Shown here: one piece after another, positions 7,333 to 14,930 of the stretch
Numbering within the stretch: position 1 is the first letter of the stretch
Layout of the letters: every line of letters begins with the position of its first letter
Source of the DNA: Akkermansiaceae bacterium
GTDB taxonomy: Bacteria; Verrucomicrobiota; Verrucomicrobiia; Verrucomicrobiales; Akkermansiaceae
Assembly (NCBI GenBank): GCA_028293225.1
Contig: JAQGPE010000632.1
Location: 1-15,165 of the forward strand
Length of the DNA: 15,165 nt
Reading direction: 5' to 3'
Program-made: the position numbers and the translations under genes
Notes under the pieces: generated by a model
What the model saw: only the letters and a program-made list of their open reading frames with translations
Told to the model about the DNA's origin: nothing
The model's database searches: none

Positions 7333-7398
7333 AGATACGGAAGACCGAAGCCTAATTTCCCACTCGCCCGTGTCAGCCGCGGCTTTCAGGCTGGGCGC

Positions 7399-8157
7399 GT
7401 GAACGACTACCAGTCCCTTGAAGCCCTGCTACATGATCCATTCTGGGCGGCGGAGGGCGAGGCGGTGGAGCTGGGGTTCATGGAGAATGTCCTGAAGGAG
7501 CACCCAGGGCGGTCGCTGGAAATCGGCTGCGGATCCGGGCGATTGCTGCTGCCGCTGTTGCAGAAAGGCTTTGAGGTCGAGGGGCTGGAGCTTTCGGAAG
7601 AGATGCTGCGGCTGTGCAAGGAGGCGGCGGCGACGCTGAACCTCGTGCCGGTATTGCATCACGGCGACATGACGGCTTTCGTGCCGGAAGAGCGCTACGA
7701 CTCCGTGCTGGTGCCGGCTTTCACGCTGCAATTATCGGAAGATGCGGTGGCGACGCTGCGGGCTTTTCACTGGCAATTGAAGGAAGGCGGCGTGCTGTAT
7801 CTGAGCGTCTTCCGGCCGCAGGCGGAACTGCTGAAGGAGCTGCCGGAGAATGAATGGTACGATGACCACGGGATCGAGCTGGCCGATGGGCGCAAGGCTT
7901 CGCTGCGCACCCGCCACCGGCTGGACCGCAAGCAGCGGATTCTTTTCCGCGAGCATCACTACACGCTGGAAGGTCAGGAGGGAGTTCAAGAGCACCGGTC
8001 GGAGCAGACGGTGCGGTGGTTCACGCCGCGGCAGCTCAGCGGCATGCTGATGAAGACGGGCTTTGAAGTCCTGAACGCGATGGCGGATTTCGATCCGGAG
8101 CTGCCGGTGGATGACGACTCGCAAATCGTGACGCTGCTGGCCCGGCGGGCCGGGTGA
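7399..8157 (+). CDS. Class I SAM-dependent methyltransferase, substrate unknown
   Basis: The protein has 252 residues from GTG 7399. Motif I, LEIGCGSGRLL, is at about residues 40-50; the acidic ribose-binding position follows in GLELSEEML (about 57-65); and a motif IV-like region reads YDSVLVPAFTLQLS. The C-terminal half has the Rossmann-fold pattern KEGGVLYLSVFRP and ends in VTLLARR, as in small-molecule methyltransferases. The open frame extends left to 6295, but that part is antisense to the glycosidase. Homology-like sequence begins at NDYQSLEALL, and AGG at 7388-7390 sits eight bases before the GTG, so this start is chosen. It is followed 49 bases later by the HEAT-repeat gene on the same strand. 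The bases between can form a short hairpin (8188-8201), but no terminator was seen, so they may be cotranscribed. The substrate cannot be inferred. Confidence 0.85.
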   Translation: MNDYQSLEALLHDPFWAAEGEAVELGFMENVLKEHPGRSLEIGCGSGRLLLPLLQKGFEVEGLELSEEMLRLCKEAAATLNLVPVLHHGDMTAFVPEERYDSVLVPAFTLQLSEDAVATLRAFHWQLKEGGVLYLSVFRPQAELLKELPENEWYDDHGIELADGRKASLRTRHRLDRKQRILFREHHYTLEGQEGVQEHRSEQTVRWFTPRQLSGMLMKTGFEVLNAMADFDPELPVDDDSQIVTLLARRAG

Positions 8158-8206
8158 GATTTTTGATCTCGTCGGCCGGTGGGGATCGCGGAATTCTCCG
8201 CCCGGA

Positions 8207-9079
8207 ATGAGCAAGCAACAGGATCCCGCCCGAGTGACCACTGCCAGCCCGGAGCTGGCGAAGCAAGTGGCCGGCTTCATCGATGCCGAGGGGCGGTTGT
8301 GGGACGAGACGCCGCTGGCGGTGCTGCACTACCGGAGCGGCCTGGAGGAGTTCACACTGGGAGCGGAATACTGTGGCAGCGCCAATCCACTGGAGAGGAT
8401 CGTGGGGGCGTTGATTCTTTCGCAACTAGGTGGCGAGGAGCGGACGTTTTTGGCGGAGTCGGTGGATCTGCTGATTCCCCTGCTGCAGGACAAGGACCCG
8501 CGGGTGGTGGACCATGCCGCGACGGCGCTGGGACACCGGCGTGATCCGCGAGCCATCCCGCATCTGGTGACGCTGGACGAGCACCCCGATGACTCGATCC
8601 GCCATGCGGTGGTGCTGGGTCTGACCGGGCAGAACGATCCGAAAGCGGTCGCGAGCCTGATCAAGCTTTCCAAGGATGAGGACCGGGATGTGCGGAACTG
8701 GGCGGTCTTCGGGCTGGCGACGCTGGTGCAGGTGGATACCCGCCGGGTGCGGCAGGTGCTTTTCGACGCGATGGCCGATGAGGACGACGAGATCATGGGC
8801 GAAGCCATGGTCGGCTTGGCGGCGCGCGGGGATACGCGGGTAGTCCATGCCCTCCTGAAATGGTGGAAAAAGGAGCGGCCCTTTGGCCTGACGCTGGAGG
8901 CCGCGGCATTGATCGCGGCGCCGGAACTGGTCCCGCCGCTGCAGAAGCTGCTGGACGAAATGGACTCGCGCGGGCCGGTCGCGTGGAAAAAGGAATTTCC
9001 CGAATGGCAGAGCGAGCACCCGGACTGGCGGACGGATCTGGCGTATGCGCTGGGGCGTTGCAAGGGAGAGATCGGGTAA
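8207..9079 (+). CDS. HEAT-repeat protein
   Basis: The protein has 290 residues with no signal peptide or membrane helix, so it is probably cytoplasmic. From about residue 60 to 200 it consists of helical HEAT-like repeats of roughly 30 residues. Repeat signatures include DKDPRVVDHAATALGHRRDP, PDDSIRHAVVLGLTGQNDP, DEDRDVRNWAVFGLATL and DEDDEIMGEAMVGLAARGD, where Asp and Arg/Val positions recur as in HEAT_2 and PBS-lyase repeats. Such scaffolds bind proteins or nucleic acids. No catalytic motif is seen. The C-terminal part (PEWQSEHPDWRTDLAYALGRC) looks less repetitive. ATG 8207 follows the purines CCGGA closely but has no good ribosome site. It lies between a methyltransferase gene and two exported repeat proteins. 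A shared pathway is not evident, though cotranscription with the methyltransferase gene is plausible. Confidence 0.85.
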   Translation: MSKQQDPARVTTASPELAKQVAGFIDAEGRLWDETPLAVLHYRSGLEEFTLGAEYCGSANPLERIVGALILSQLGGEERTFLAESVDLLIPLLQDKDPRVVDHAATALGHRRDPRAIPHLVTLDEHPDDSIRHAVVLGLTGQNDPKAVASLIKLSKDEDRDVRNWAVFGLATLVQVDTRRVRQVLFDAMADEDDEIMGEAMVGLAARGDTRVVHALLKWWKKERPFGLTLEAAALIAAPELVPPLQKLLDEMDSRGPVAWKKEFPEWQSEHPDWRTDLAYALGRCKGEIG

Positions 9080-9160
9080 CTGCGATCCGGCCGGAATTCA
9101 TCGACCTCCGGGACCTGCCATGATAGACGTAGGCTTCGAAGATTTCAATTTCCCTGAGCG

Positions 9161-9174
9161 GGAGCGAAAGCTCC
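9161..9174 (+). other. Short GAAA-tetraloop hairpin before the first exported repeat protein
   Basis: GGAGC (9161-9165) pairs with GCTCC (9170-9174) around a GAAA loop. No T run follows, so it is not an intrinsic terminator. It ends 19 bases before ATG 9194 and directly precedes an in-frame GTG at 9176. Its left arm holds the only Shine-Dalgarno-like GGGAG nearby, so it could modulate translation. The remaining spacer, 9080-9160, shows nothing else I can support. Confidence 0.35.
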
Positions 9175-9193
9175 AGTGGACCTCCATCCCCCT

Positions 9194-10321
9194 ATGTTTG
9201 CCTCCATTTCCCGCCCTTCCCCGGCGAAGATCCTCAATCACCTGATCTGGGTTTTGCCAGTGCTGGCGGGGACTGGAAGCTACTACTCCACCGTTGCCGG
9301 TGCTCCCGACAAAGACCGCCAAACCATGGCCGGAGCCCGGCCGGAAGAATCACGGGAGCCGCGCAGCGGGGATGCGGGAGCGACCCTCGAAGCGCTGATC
9401 GAGCGGCAGCGGCAGGTGGCAAAGCAGTCGGCCCAGGCGATTCCGACTCTGGATGGAAAGGCTCTCCGGGAACGCTTGCTGGTCCTGAAAGGGGAATCTG
9501 TGCAGAGCGGGCAGTCACAGAAAAAGTGGGCGATTTACCAGGAAACGAAAACCCTGACGGAGGAACTCGCCCGGAGGGAGGGAGCAGCCGGAATCGCCTG
9601 GCTCGAAGCCAATTTCCCCGCGGTGCGGCTGCCAGCGATGGAGGCGTGGGCCAAGGAGAATCCGCAGGCAGCCTTCGACTACGTGACCCGTAGTACGGTC
9701 AACAGCCCCTGTACCTGCCAGACCCTGATCGCCCTACTCAACGCCAAGGCCGATGCCGGGCCGGAGACCCTGAAAGCCGCGGCAGCCCAGGTCCCGTGGC
9801 ATCTTTTCCACCCTGAACCGGACAACGGCAGCATGGCCCGCGACTATTTCTGGTTCGTTGGCACGTCCGGACAGCACCAGACATGGCTCGCCAGCGGACT
9901 GCCCCGTTCGCTCGCCGAGCAGGGGATCGTCCTCGAAGGCGTCCTGCCCTGCTGGTTCGAGATCGACCCACCGCGGGCCTTGCAGGAGTGGTCGACCTGG
10001 CCGCGGCAAACCTTCGACCAGGCTGCCTACGATTTATGCAGCATGCTGGGTCCGCGGGACTGCACCTCGCTCCCGGATTTCGACGGTCTCAACGAGACTC
10101 TGAGAAAGGCGGACCCGCCCGTCTTGGCGAGGATCGTTGAAGTGTTTGGATACATTGCCAGAAAAGACCGGGAAATAGGAAATGTTTACCGGGCGAACTT
10201 CCCGGGCCTGGTCCCTGAAATCGCTCCCGAAGAAAGTCACGCAGACTCCGCTGAAGAAGCCGGGGATTTGCAACCGGATGAACCCGGGGAGACTCCGCCC
10301 GAAGACCCTGCCGGTGAATGA
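9194..10321 (+). CDS. Membrane-anchored or exported helical-repeat protein, first of a tandem pair
   Basis: The protein has 375 residues from ATG 9194; GTG 9176 would add six. An N-terminal hydrophobic helix (about residues 15-32, IWVLPVLAGTGSYYS) suggests a signal anchor or signal peptide. The rest is soluble and mostly helical. It carries the tandem-like motif of Trp-Ala then Asp/Asn-Pro then Ala-Ala, as in MEAWAKENPQAAFDYV and FEIDPPRALQEWSTW. A similar motif recurs in the next gene and, as I recall, in many unnamed Verrucomicrobia proteins. Five cysteines lie in the middle part, including the CTC triplet. The C-terminus is acidic and proline-rich (PEESHADSAEEAG, PGETPPEDPAGE). The stop overlaps the next start as ATGA, so the two are translationally coupled. 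No enzyme motif is visible and function is unknown. Confidence 0.75.
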   Translation: MFASISRPSPAKILNHLIWVLPVLAGTGSYYSTVAGAPDKDRQTMAGARPEESREPRSGDAGATLEALIERQRQVAKQSAQAIPTLDGKALRERLLVLKGESVQSGQSQKKWAIYQETKTLTEELARREGAAGIAWLEANFPAVRLPAMEAWAKENPQAAFDYVTRSTVNSPCTCQTLIALLNAKADAGPETLKAAAAQVPWHLFHPEPDNGSMARDYFWFVGTSGQHQTWLASGLPRSLAEQGIVLEGVLPCWFEIDPPRALQEWSTWPRQTFDQAAYDLCSMLGPRDCTSLPDFDGLNETLRKADPPVLARIVEVFGYIARKDREIGNVYRANFPGLVPEIAPEESHADSAEEAGDLQPDEPGETPPEDPAGE

Positions 10322-11469
10322 ATTCCCTTCTGAAAATCTGCCTGGCTCTTTGTCTATCGCTTGCCTTCGGCTGGGCCGGGAAGGTGCTTGCTGAGCATCG
10401 TAGCGCATCTTCAGCGATGTCCATTCCGGCGGCCCCGGCCGATTTCAAAGGAAGCGGCGCCGGAGCAGCCAATGGCGGCCAAAATGTCGCCGATCCCCAG
10501 CTCGCCGCCCGCCGGGCAGTCGCGGGTTGCGAAAGCGAAGCGCTCTGGAAATGGCTGGAATCTCCAGGCAGTTCGGGGATGCCCGAAATGGATCTCCCTC
10601 AAGCGGTCGTCGAGGAGCTTTTCGCCCGAGAAGGCATCGCGGCGGTTCGGAGAGCGTTCACATTAACCGATCGGAATGACCGGGCCAAGTTCTCCGAACT
10701 GTTCCTCGACGCACTGTCCAGCAAGGATCCGGCCGCCGCCTACGCGATCTACAAGTCGCACCAAAAGGAATTCAACGGGACATGGGCGAACGAGTGCGTG
10801 CGAGCCGCGATACAAGCAGCCTGCACCCGCTCCGCGGAAGATCTGATCGCGATCGTCTACGAAACCCAGGGCAGCTATAGCACTTGCGTCTCGGCCGGCT
10901 ATGCGGCCGATTTTAAGTTCGAAGAAGTGCTCGACCGCATCGGGACTTACTCGCCGAGCACCGCTCCGCGCGATCTTCTCGCCCGCTGGGCCGAGAGATC
11001 GCCCGCCCAGGCCGCAACGTGGATCATAGAACACCCGGACGCCGACGTTCTGCGGAAGAATCACACCGGCGATCCCGGGCTCTCGGAGATTTTCAACTCG
11101 ATCGCCCATCTGCCGGGTCCGGAGAAATCGCAAGGCCTCTCGACCCTGATGAAGATGCCCGAAAAGGTGCTCGCGGATTCCTGGAAGGAAATCGCCAACG
11201 AGGGCCGGGGTAAACTGGACCGCGAGTTGCTTGATGCCGCAAGGACGATGGACAGGCTAAGCTTCTACCTCGTCGAATCCCTCCTGAAAACGCGGACGAT
11301 GGATGAGCTCGACTCCTCCTGGTCCGTCGTGCCGAAAGAGGACCGGCAAGTGGCCCTGAAGGCGGCACTCGATCAATGGAGCGAAGAGGACCCCTCCCCC
11401 ACCGCGGAAAAAGCCCGGACTCACTGGCGGCAGATCGTTGAAACGCGGTGGCGGCAGAGCGATCCATGA
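10318..11469 (+). CDS. Exported helical-repeat protein, second of a tandem pair
   Basis: The protein has 383 residues. A clear signal peptide is present (MNSLLKICLALCLSLAFGWAG, cleavage probably after KVLA near residue 25). The mature part is alpha-helical, with repeats of the form Trp-Ala/Ser, Asp/Ser-Pro, Ala-Ala: LSSKDPAAAYAIYKSH, ARWAERSPAQAATWIIEHP and DQWSEEDPSPTAEKARTHW. No catalytic signature was recognised. ATG 10318 overlaps the TGA of the preceding gene by four bases and no separate ribosome site is apparent, so its translation probably depends on re-initiation. Both proteins are exported or anchored and share the motif style, which suggests divergent paralogs acting together in the periplasm or at the membrane. 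Downstream, leuB starts 58 bases later after a hairpin-forming spacer. That the gene is real is fairly sure; its function is unknown. Confidence 0.8.
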   Translation: MNSLLKICLALCLSLAFGWAGKVLAEHRSASSAMSIPAAPADFKGSGAGAANGGQNVADPQLAARRAVAGCESEALWKWLESPGSSGMPEMDLPQAVVEELFAREGIAAVRRAFTLTDRNDRAKFSELFLDALSSKDPAAAYAIYKSHQKEFNGTWANECVRAAIQAACTRSAEDLIAIVYETQGSYSTCVSAGYAADFKFEEVLDRIGTYSPSTAPRDLLARWAERSPAQAATWIIEHPDADVLRKNHTGDPGLSEIFNSIAHLPGPEKSQGLSTLMKMPEKVLADSWKEIANEGRGKLDRELLDAARTMDRLSFYLVESLLKTRTMDELDSSWSVVPKEDRQVALKAALDQWSEEDPSPTAEKARTHWRQIVETRWRQSDP

Positions 11470-11487
11470 GGCGCAATCGGACACGCT

Positions 11488-11511
11488 CGGGGCTTGCCCC
11501 GCCGGACGGGG
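11488..11511 (+). promoter_or_regulatory. Mutually exclusive hairpins in the leuB leader
   Basis: Three adjacent 5-base blocks can pair alternately: CGGGG (11488-11492), CCCCG (11497-11501) and CGGGG (11507-11511). The middle block can pair with either neighbour, with loops of four (CTTG) or five (CCGGA) bases. The second hairpin ends 16 bases before the leuB ATG. There is no T run and no obvious leader peptide with leucine codons. It could be a weak terminator of the upstream pair, an attenuator-like switch, or chance in GC-rich DNA. Confidence 0.35.
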
Positions 11512-11518
11512 TCCCTAG

Positions 11519-12631
<1,113 letters not shown>

Positions 12632-12652
12632 GACCGCAGATCTTTCACCGGT

Positions 12653-12688
12653 AATGGGGACGGAATTCATTGATTCCATCCCCGTTTT
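12653..12688 (+). terminator. Intrinsic terminator after leuB
   Basis: GGGGACGGAAT (12656-12666) pairs with ATTCCATCCCC (12673-12683) with one C-A mismatch and a six-base loop, TCATTG. Flanking AAT and GTT can add three pairs. The T run at 12685-12688 is short. It begins 21 bases after the leuB stop and separates leuB from the NHL gene. A further small hairpin, AAAGAA with TTCTTT (12716-12731), lies about 30 bases before the next ATG. Confidence 0.75.
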
Positions 12689-12760
12689 CGCTGAAATGGG
12701 GGCTCTCAGACAACGAAAGAACCCTTTCTTTTCGCTATCCGCCACAAACCTATTTCCGCC

Positions 12761-13810
12761 ATGAACTCTCTCGACCGTCGCGAATTCCTGCTCTCCCTCT
12801 CCGCCGCCATGGTGGGTCTCAGCGCCACCAGCGTGCTGGGACAATCCCAGAAGGCCGAAGCCGGGGCCGAGGTGCTGGGCCAAGGTAAGTACAAATGGAA
12901 GGTCGTCCCGAACTGGGGCGTGCTGGATGCAAGCACTCCGGTGAACGATTGCCACGGGATGATCCAGACCAAGGATGGCCGGATCTTCCTGCTGACGAAC
13001 GACACCCACAACAACGTGATCATCTACGATCGCGCCGGCAAGCTGCTGGGCAAGTGGGGCACCGAGTATCCGGGCGCGCACGGTTTCACTCTCGCCGTTG
13101 AGGATGGCCAGGAGGTTTTCTACATCACCGACCAGAACCGCAACCAGTTCTACAAGACGGCCACCGACGGCAAGGTACTACGTACCTGGGACTACCCGGA
13201 AAAGAGCGGTAAGTACGCCAACCAGGGTGAGTTCAAGCCGACGCATGTGGCGCTGTCTCCGGACGGCGGCCTGTTCGTGGTGGATGGCTACGGCAAGAGC
13301 TGGTGCCACCGCTATGACAAGAAAGGCGAGTGGGTTTCCTGCTTCGGCGGCGACCAGCCGGAAGGCGCGAACCTGGCCTGCGCCCACGGCTGCTGGGTCG
13401 ATACCCGCGACTCGAAGAACCTCGTGTGGATCACCTCCCGCCAGGAGCACAAGATTAAGCGCTACACGATGAACGGAAAGCTGGTCGACATCATCGAGCT
13501 CACCGGCGCGGAGCCGAACTTCATCGTGCCCTTTGGCGACCACACCTTCATCCCCTACCTCACCAGCAATGAAGGGCAGGGGCAGAAGAACGGCTTTATC
13601 AGCATCCTGGGGCCCGATCACAAGATCGTCGCGAACCTGGCGGCGCCAGCGCCGGTTTATACGGATGGGAAGGTGGAGAAGCTGGCTGCCGACACGACGG
13701 TGTTCACTTACCCGCACGGGATCCTGATCGATGACCAGAAGAGCATCTACGTGGCGCAGTGGAACTCGGGGAAGACTTACCCGATCAAGCTGGAGCGGGT
13801 GCCGGCTTGA
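12761..13810 (+). CDS. Tat-exported NHL-repeat beta-propeller protein
   Basis: The protein has 349 residues. The N-terminus DRREFLLSLSAAMVGLSA is a twin-arginine signal (Arg6-Arg7, hydrophobic h-region, cleavage near residue 27-28), implying export in the folded state. The mature part is a propeller of NHL type. Blades are marked by VNDCHGMIQTKDGRIFLLTN, HGFTLAVEDGQEVFYITDQN, THVALSPDGGLFVVDGYG, AHGCWVDTRDSKNLVWITS and YPHGILIDDQKSIYVAQWN. Each blade carries a His at the same place, a pattern shared with peptidyl-alpha-hydroxyglycine alpha-amidating lyase-like propellers, whose metal ligands are histidines. A metal site is possible but not shown. Related exported propellers are common in Planctomycetes and Verrucomicrobia and mostly have no known role. 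It stands alone between the leuB terminator and a convergent hairpin. Confidence 0.85.
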   Translation: MNSLDRREFLLSLSAAMVGLSATSVLGQSQKAEAGAEVLGQGKYKWKVVPNWGVLDASTPVNDCHGMIQTKDGRIFLLTNDTHNNVIIYDRAGKLLGKWGTEYPGAHGFTLAVEDGQEVFYITDQNRNQFYKTATDGKVLRTWDYPEKSGKYANQGEFKPTHVALSPDGGLFVVDGYGKSWCHRYDKKGEWVSCFGGDQPEGANLACAHGCWVDTRDSKNLVWITSRQEHKIKRYTMNGKLVDIIELTGAEPNFIVPFGDHTFIPYLTSNEGQGQKNGFISILGPDHKIVANLAAPAPVYTDGKVEKLAADTTVFTYPHGILIDDQKSIYVAQWNSGKTYPIKLERVPA

Positions 13811-13835
13811 AGTCCGTTTTGCACAGGCGAGCAAA

Positions 13836-13860
13836 GGTTGGCGGACGACGTCCGTCAACC
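13836..13860. terminator. Hairpin between convergent genes
   Basis: The 25-base segment folds into an 11-pair stem: GGTTGGCGGAC (13836-13846) with GTCCGTCAACC (13850-13860), one G-U pair, and a three-base loop. It lies 25 bases after the NHL gene stop and 35 bases beyond the stop of the SseB-like gene on the other strand. Read leftward it is followed by TTTGC, a minimal T run. Read rightward there is none. It probably serves both genes weakly. Confidence 0.5.
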
Positions 13861-13895
13861 AACTCTGCCATCCCAGGAATCAAGCATCCCGAGAT

Positions 13896-14798
13896 TTATC
13901 CGGCAGCTTCACTTGAGCGAAATTCTTCCAGGAGTTCTCGCATTCTTGGAAAATCATCGGCTTCAATATCCAATCTCTCCTCGGCGGATCCGAACGGATT
14001 TATCGAAAGATGGGCTCCTGGCGGGAGATCTTCAAAAATCTCCTCAATCGGCATTGGGAAGAAACCAATTCCCAATTCACCCATCGGACCTGCGATGGAT
14101 GCAGCCTCTTCCGGACTGGTGTAGACGAAGACAAATTCCCCGTCCTCTGTGGGGTAAGGAAGCGGATCCCAGGTCCGGCGCTCCACATTGCCACCGACGT
14201 AGAGCGGGTGCTTCAATAGCGATCGCACAAAGAAAGCCAGCGCATACTTGCCCTCAAATCCAGTCACCATGAGCTTGATCGCCTGCTTGACCGGAAGAAC
14301 GGGAACGGCGCTCCCCGGAACTGACGAAGCACTCGGCAATGGCGGTGGGCTCGAAGGTAGCGGTGGAGGAAGCGCTCCTTTATACCCGCCCCCCTCCCTC
14401 ACCAGGTATTGATACCAACTGCAGATCTCGTCCTCTGGACCGTTCGTCAGTCTCTTCAGCACCCGACCCGATGGGAAGCAGATGAGACCTGAGCGAGTCC
14501 GCATCGCCACGATTTTTTCAGAAGTTCCTCCCCACTCTCCGCCGTGATTTCGGCGGTAGGTTTCGCCCAAATAGCTTCCGAACATGACGGCAAAATCCTC
14601 GACATCTTTTTGAGACGGCTTTGCCTCCGGAAGTTTCAGCCAGAGCAGATCCAAAGCGTCTTCAACCCGCTCGATGAAGGCGTCCGAGTAGTTGGCCTCC
14701 TGGCCAAATTGCCCGCGAAAGTACCGGACACATTTTTCTGAAAGCTCTGAGTGGTAAGCCGCCAACTTCTGGTCGGGGGTGAAATCGCTCCGGGACAT
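13896..14798 (-). CDS. Two-domain protein: unnamed N-terminal domain, Pro-rich linker, SseB-like C-terminal domain
   Basis: The protein has 300 residues from ATG 14798. Residues 1-135 form one domain with the striking motif MFGSYLGETYRRNHGGEW (72-89) and LKRLTNGPED (114-123), a pattern that resembles DUF3806-like small domains but that I cannot name with certainty. Residues about 142-172 are a proline-rich linker (LPPPLPSSPPPLPS). Residues about 175-295 resemble the SseB N-terminal domain: KYALAFFVRSLLKHPLYVGG, then GEFVFVYTSPEEA, then GAHLSINPFGS. SseB is best known from type III secretion, but the domain is widespread in proteins unrelated to secretion. No signal peptide is seen. The gene is visibly less GC-rich than its neighbours: 25 G+C in 60 at 13921-13980, against 45 in 60 at 12061-12120 in leuB. 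This suggests recent acquisition or relaxed selection. An in-frame TTG at 14813 is less likely. Confidence 0.72.
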   Translation of the reverse strand: MSRSDFTPDQKLAAYHSELSEKCVRYFRGQFGQEANYSDAFIERVEDALDLLWLKLPEAKPSQKDVEDFAVMFGSYLGETYRRNHGGEWGGTSEKIVAMRTRSGLICFPSGRVLKRLTNGPEDEICSWYQYLVREGGGYKGALPPPLPSSPPPLPSASSVPGSAVPVLPVKQAIKLMVTGFEGKYALAFFVRSLLKHPLYVGGNVERRTWDPLPYPTEDGEFVFVYTSPEEAASIAGPMGELGIGFFPMPIEEIFEDLPPGAHLSINPFGSAEERLDIEADDFPRMRELLEEFRSSEAAG

Positions 14799-14840
14799 GC
14801 TAGAAATGAGCAAATGGGTGACGTCGATTACTCCTCCCTT

Positions 14841-14869
14841 CTAATATGGAGGACAGTTTCTTTTCGCAA
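14841..14869 (-). promoter_or_regulatory. Candidate promoter of the SseB-like gene
   Basis: On the minus strand, TTGCGA (14869-14864, four of six) and TATTAG (14846-14841, four of six) are separated by exactly 17 bases. Transcription would start near 14834, about 36 bases before ATG 14798. The spot lies between the aldo/keto reductase terminator and the gene, which is where a promoter is needed. Confidence 0.35.
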
Positions 14870-14881
14870 TCCCAGCCTAAC

Positions 14882-14912
14882 AAAAAGCTCCCGCAGCTTT
14901 CGCCCCGGGAGC
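14882..14912 (-). terminator. Rho-independent terminator of the aldo/keto reductase gene
   Basis: Read leftward, GCTCCCG (14912-14906) pairs with CGGGAGC (14893-14887) around a 12-base loop. Five T residues follow (14886-14882), then GTT. It begins 18 bases beyond the reductase stop at 14931. It separates that gene from the SseB-like gene on the same strand. Confidence 0.85.
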
Positions 14913-14930
14913 CACTGTTGAAAACGACCG

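Noticed and set aside
6295..7398. Long N-terminal extension of the methyltransferase frame
   Set aside because: This part is antisense to the glycosidase and includes the region after the terminator at 6330. Methyltransferase-like sequence starts only at GTG 7399.
9120..9245. Mini-frame starting MIDVGFEDFNF between the HEAT gene and the exported pair
   Set aside because: It is 41 codons long, runs out of frame into the next gene's signal region, and its second half is Pro/Arg-rich out-of-frame sequence with no ribosome site.
13896..14813. Type III secretion locus suggested by the SseB-like domain
   Set aside because: No secretion apparatus, chaperone or effector gene is present in the window, and SseB-like domains are common outside secretion systems.
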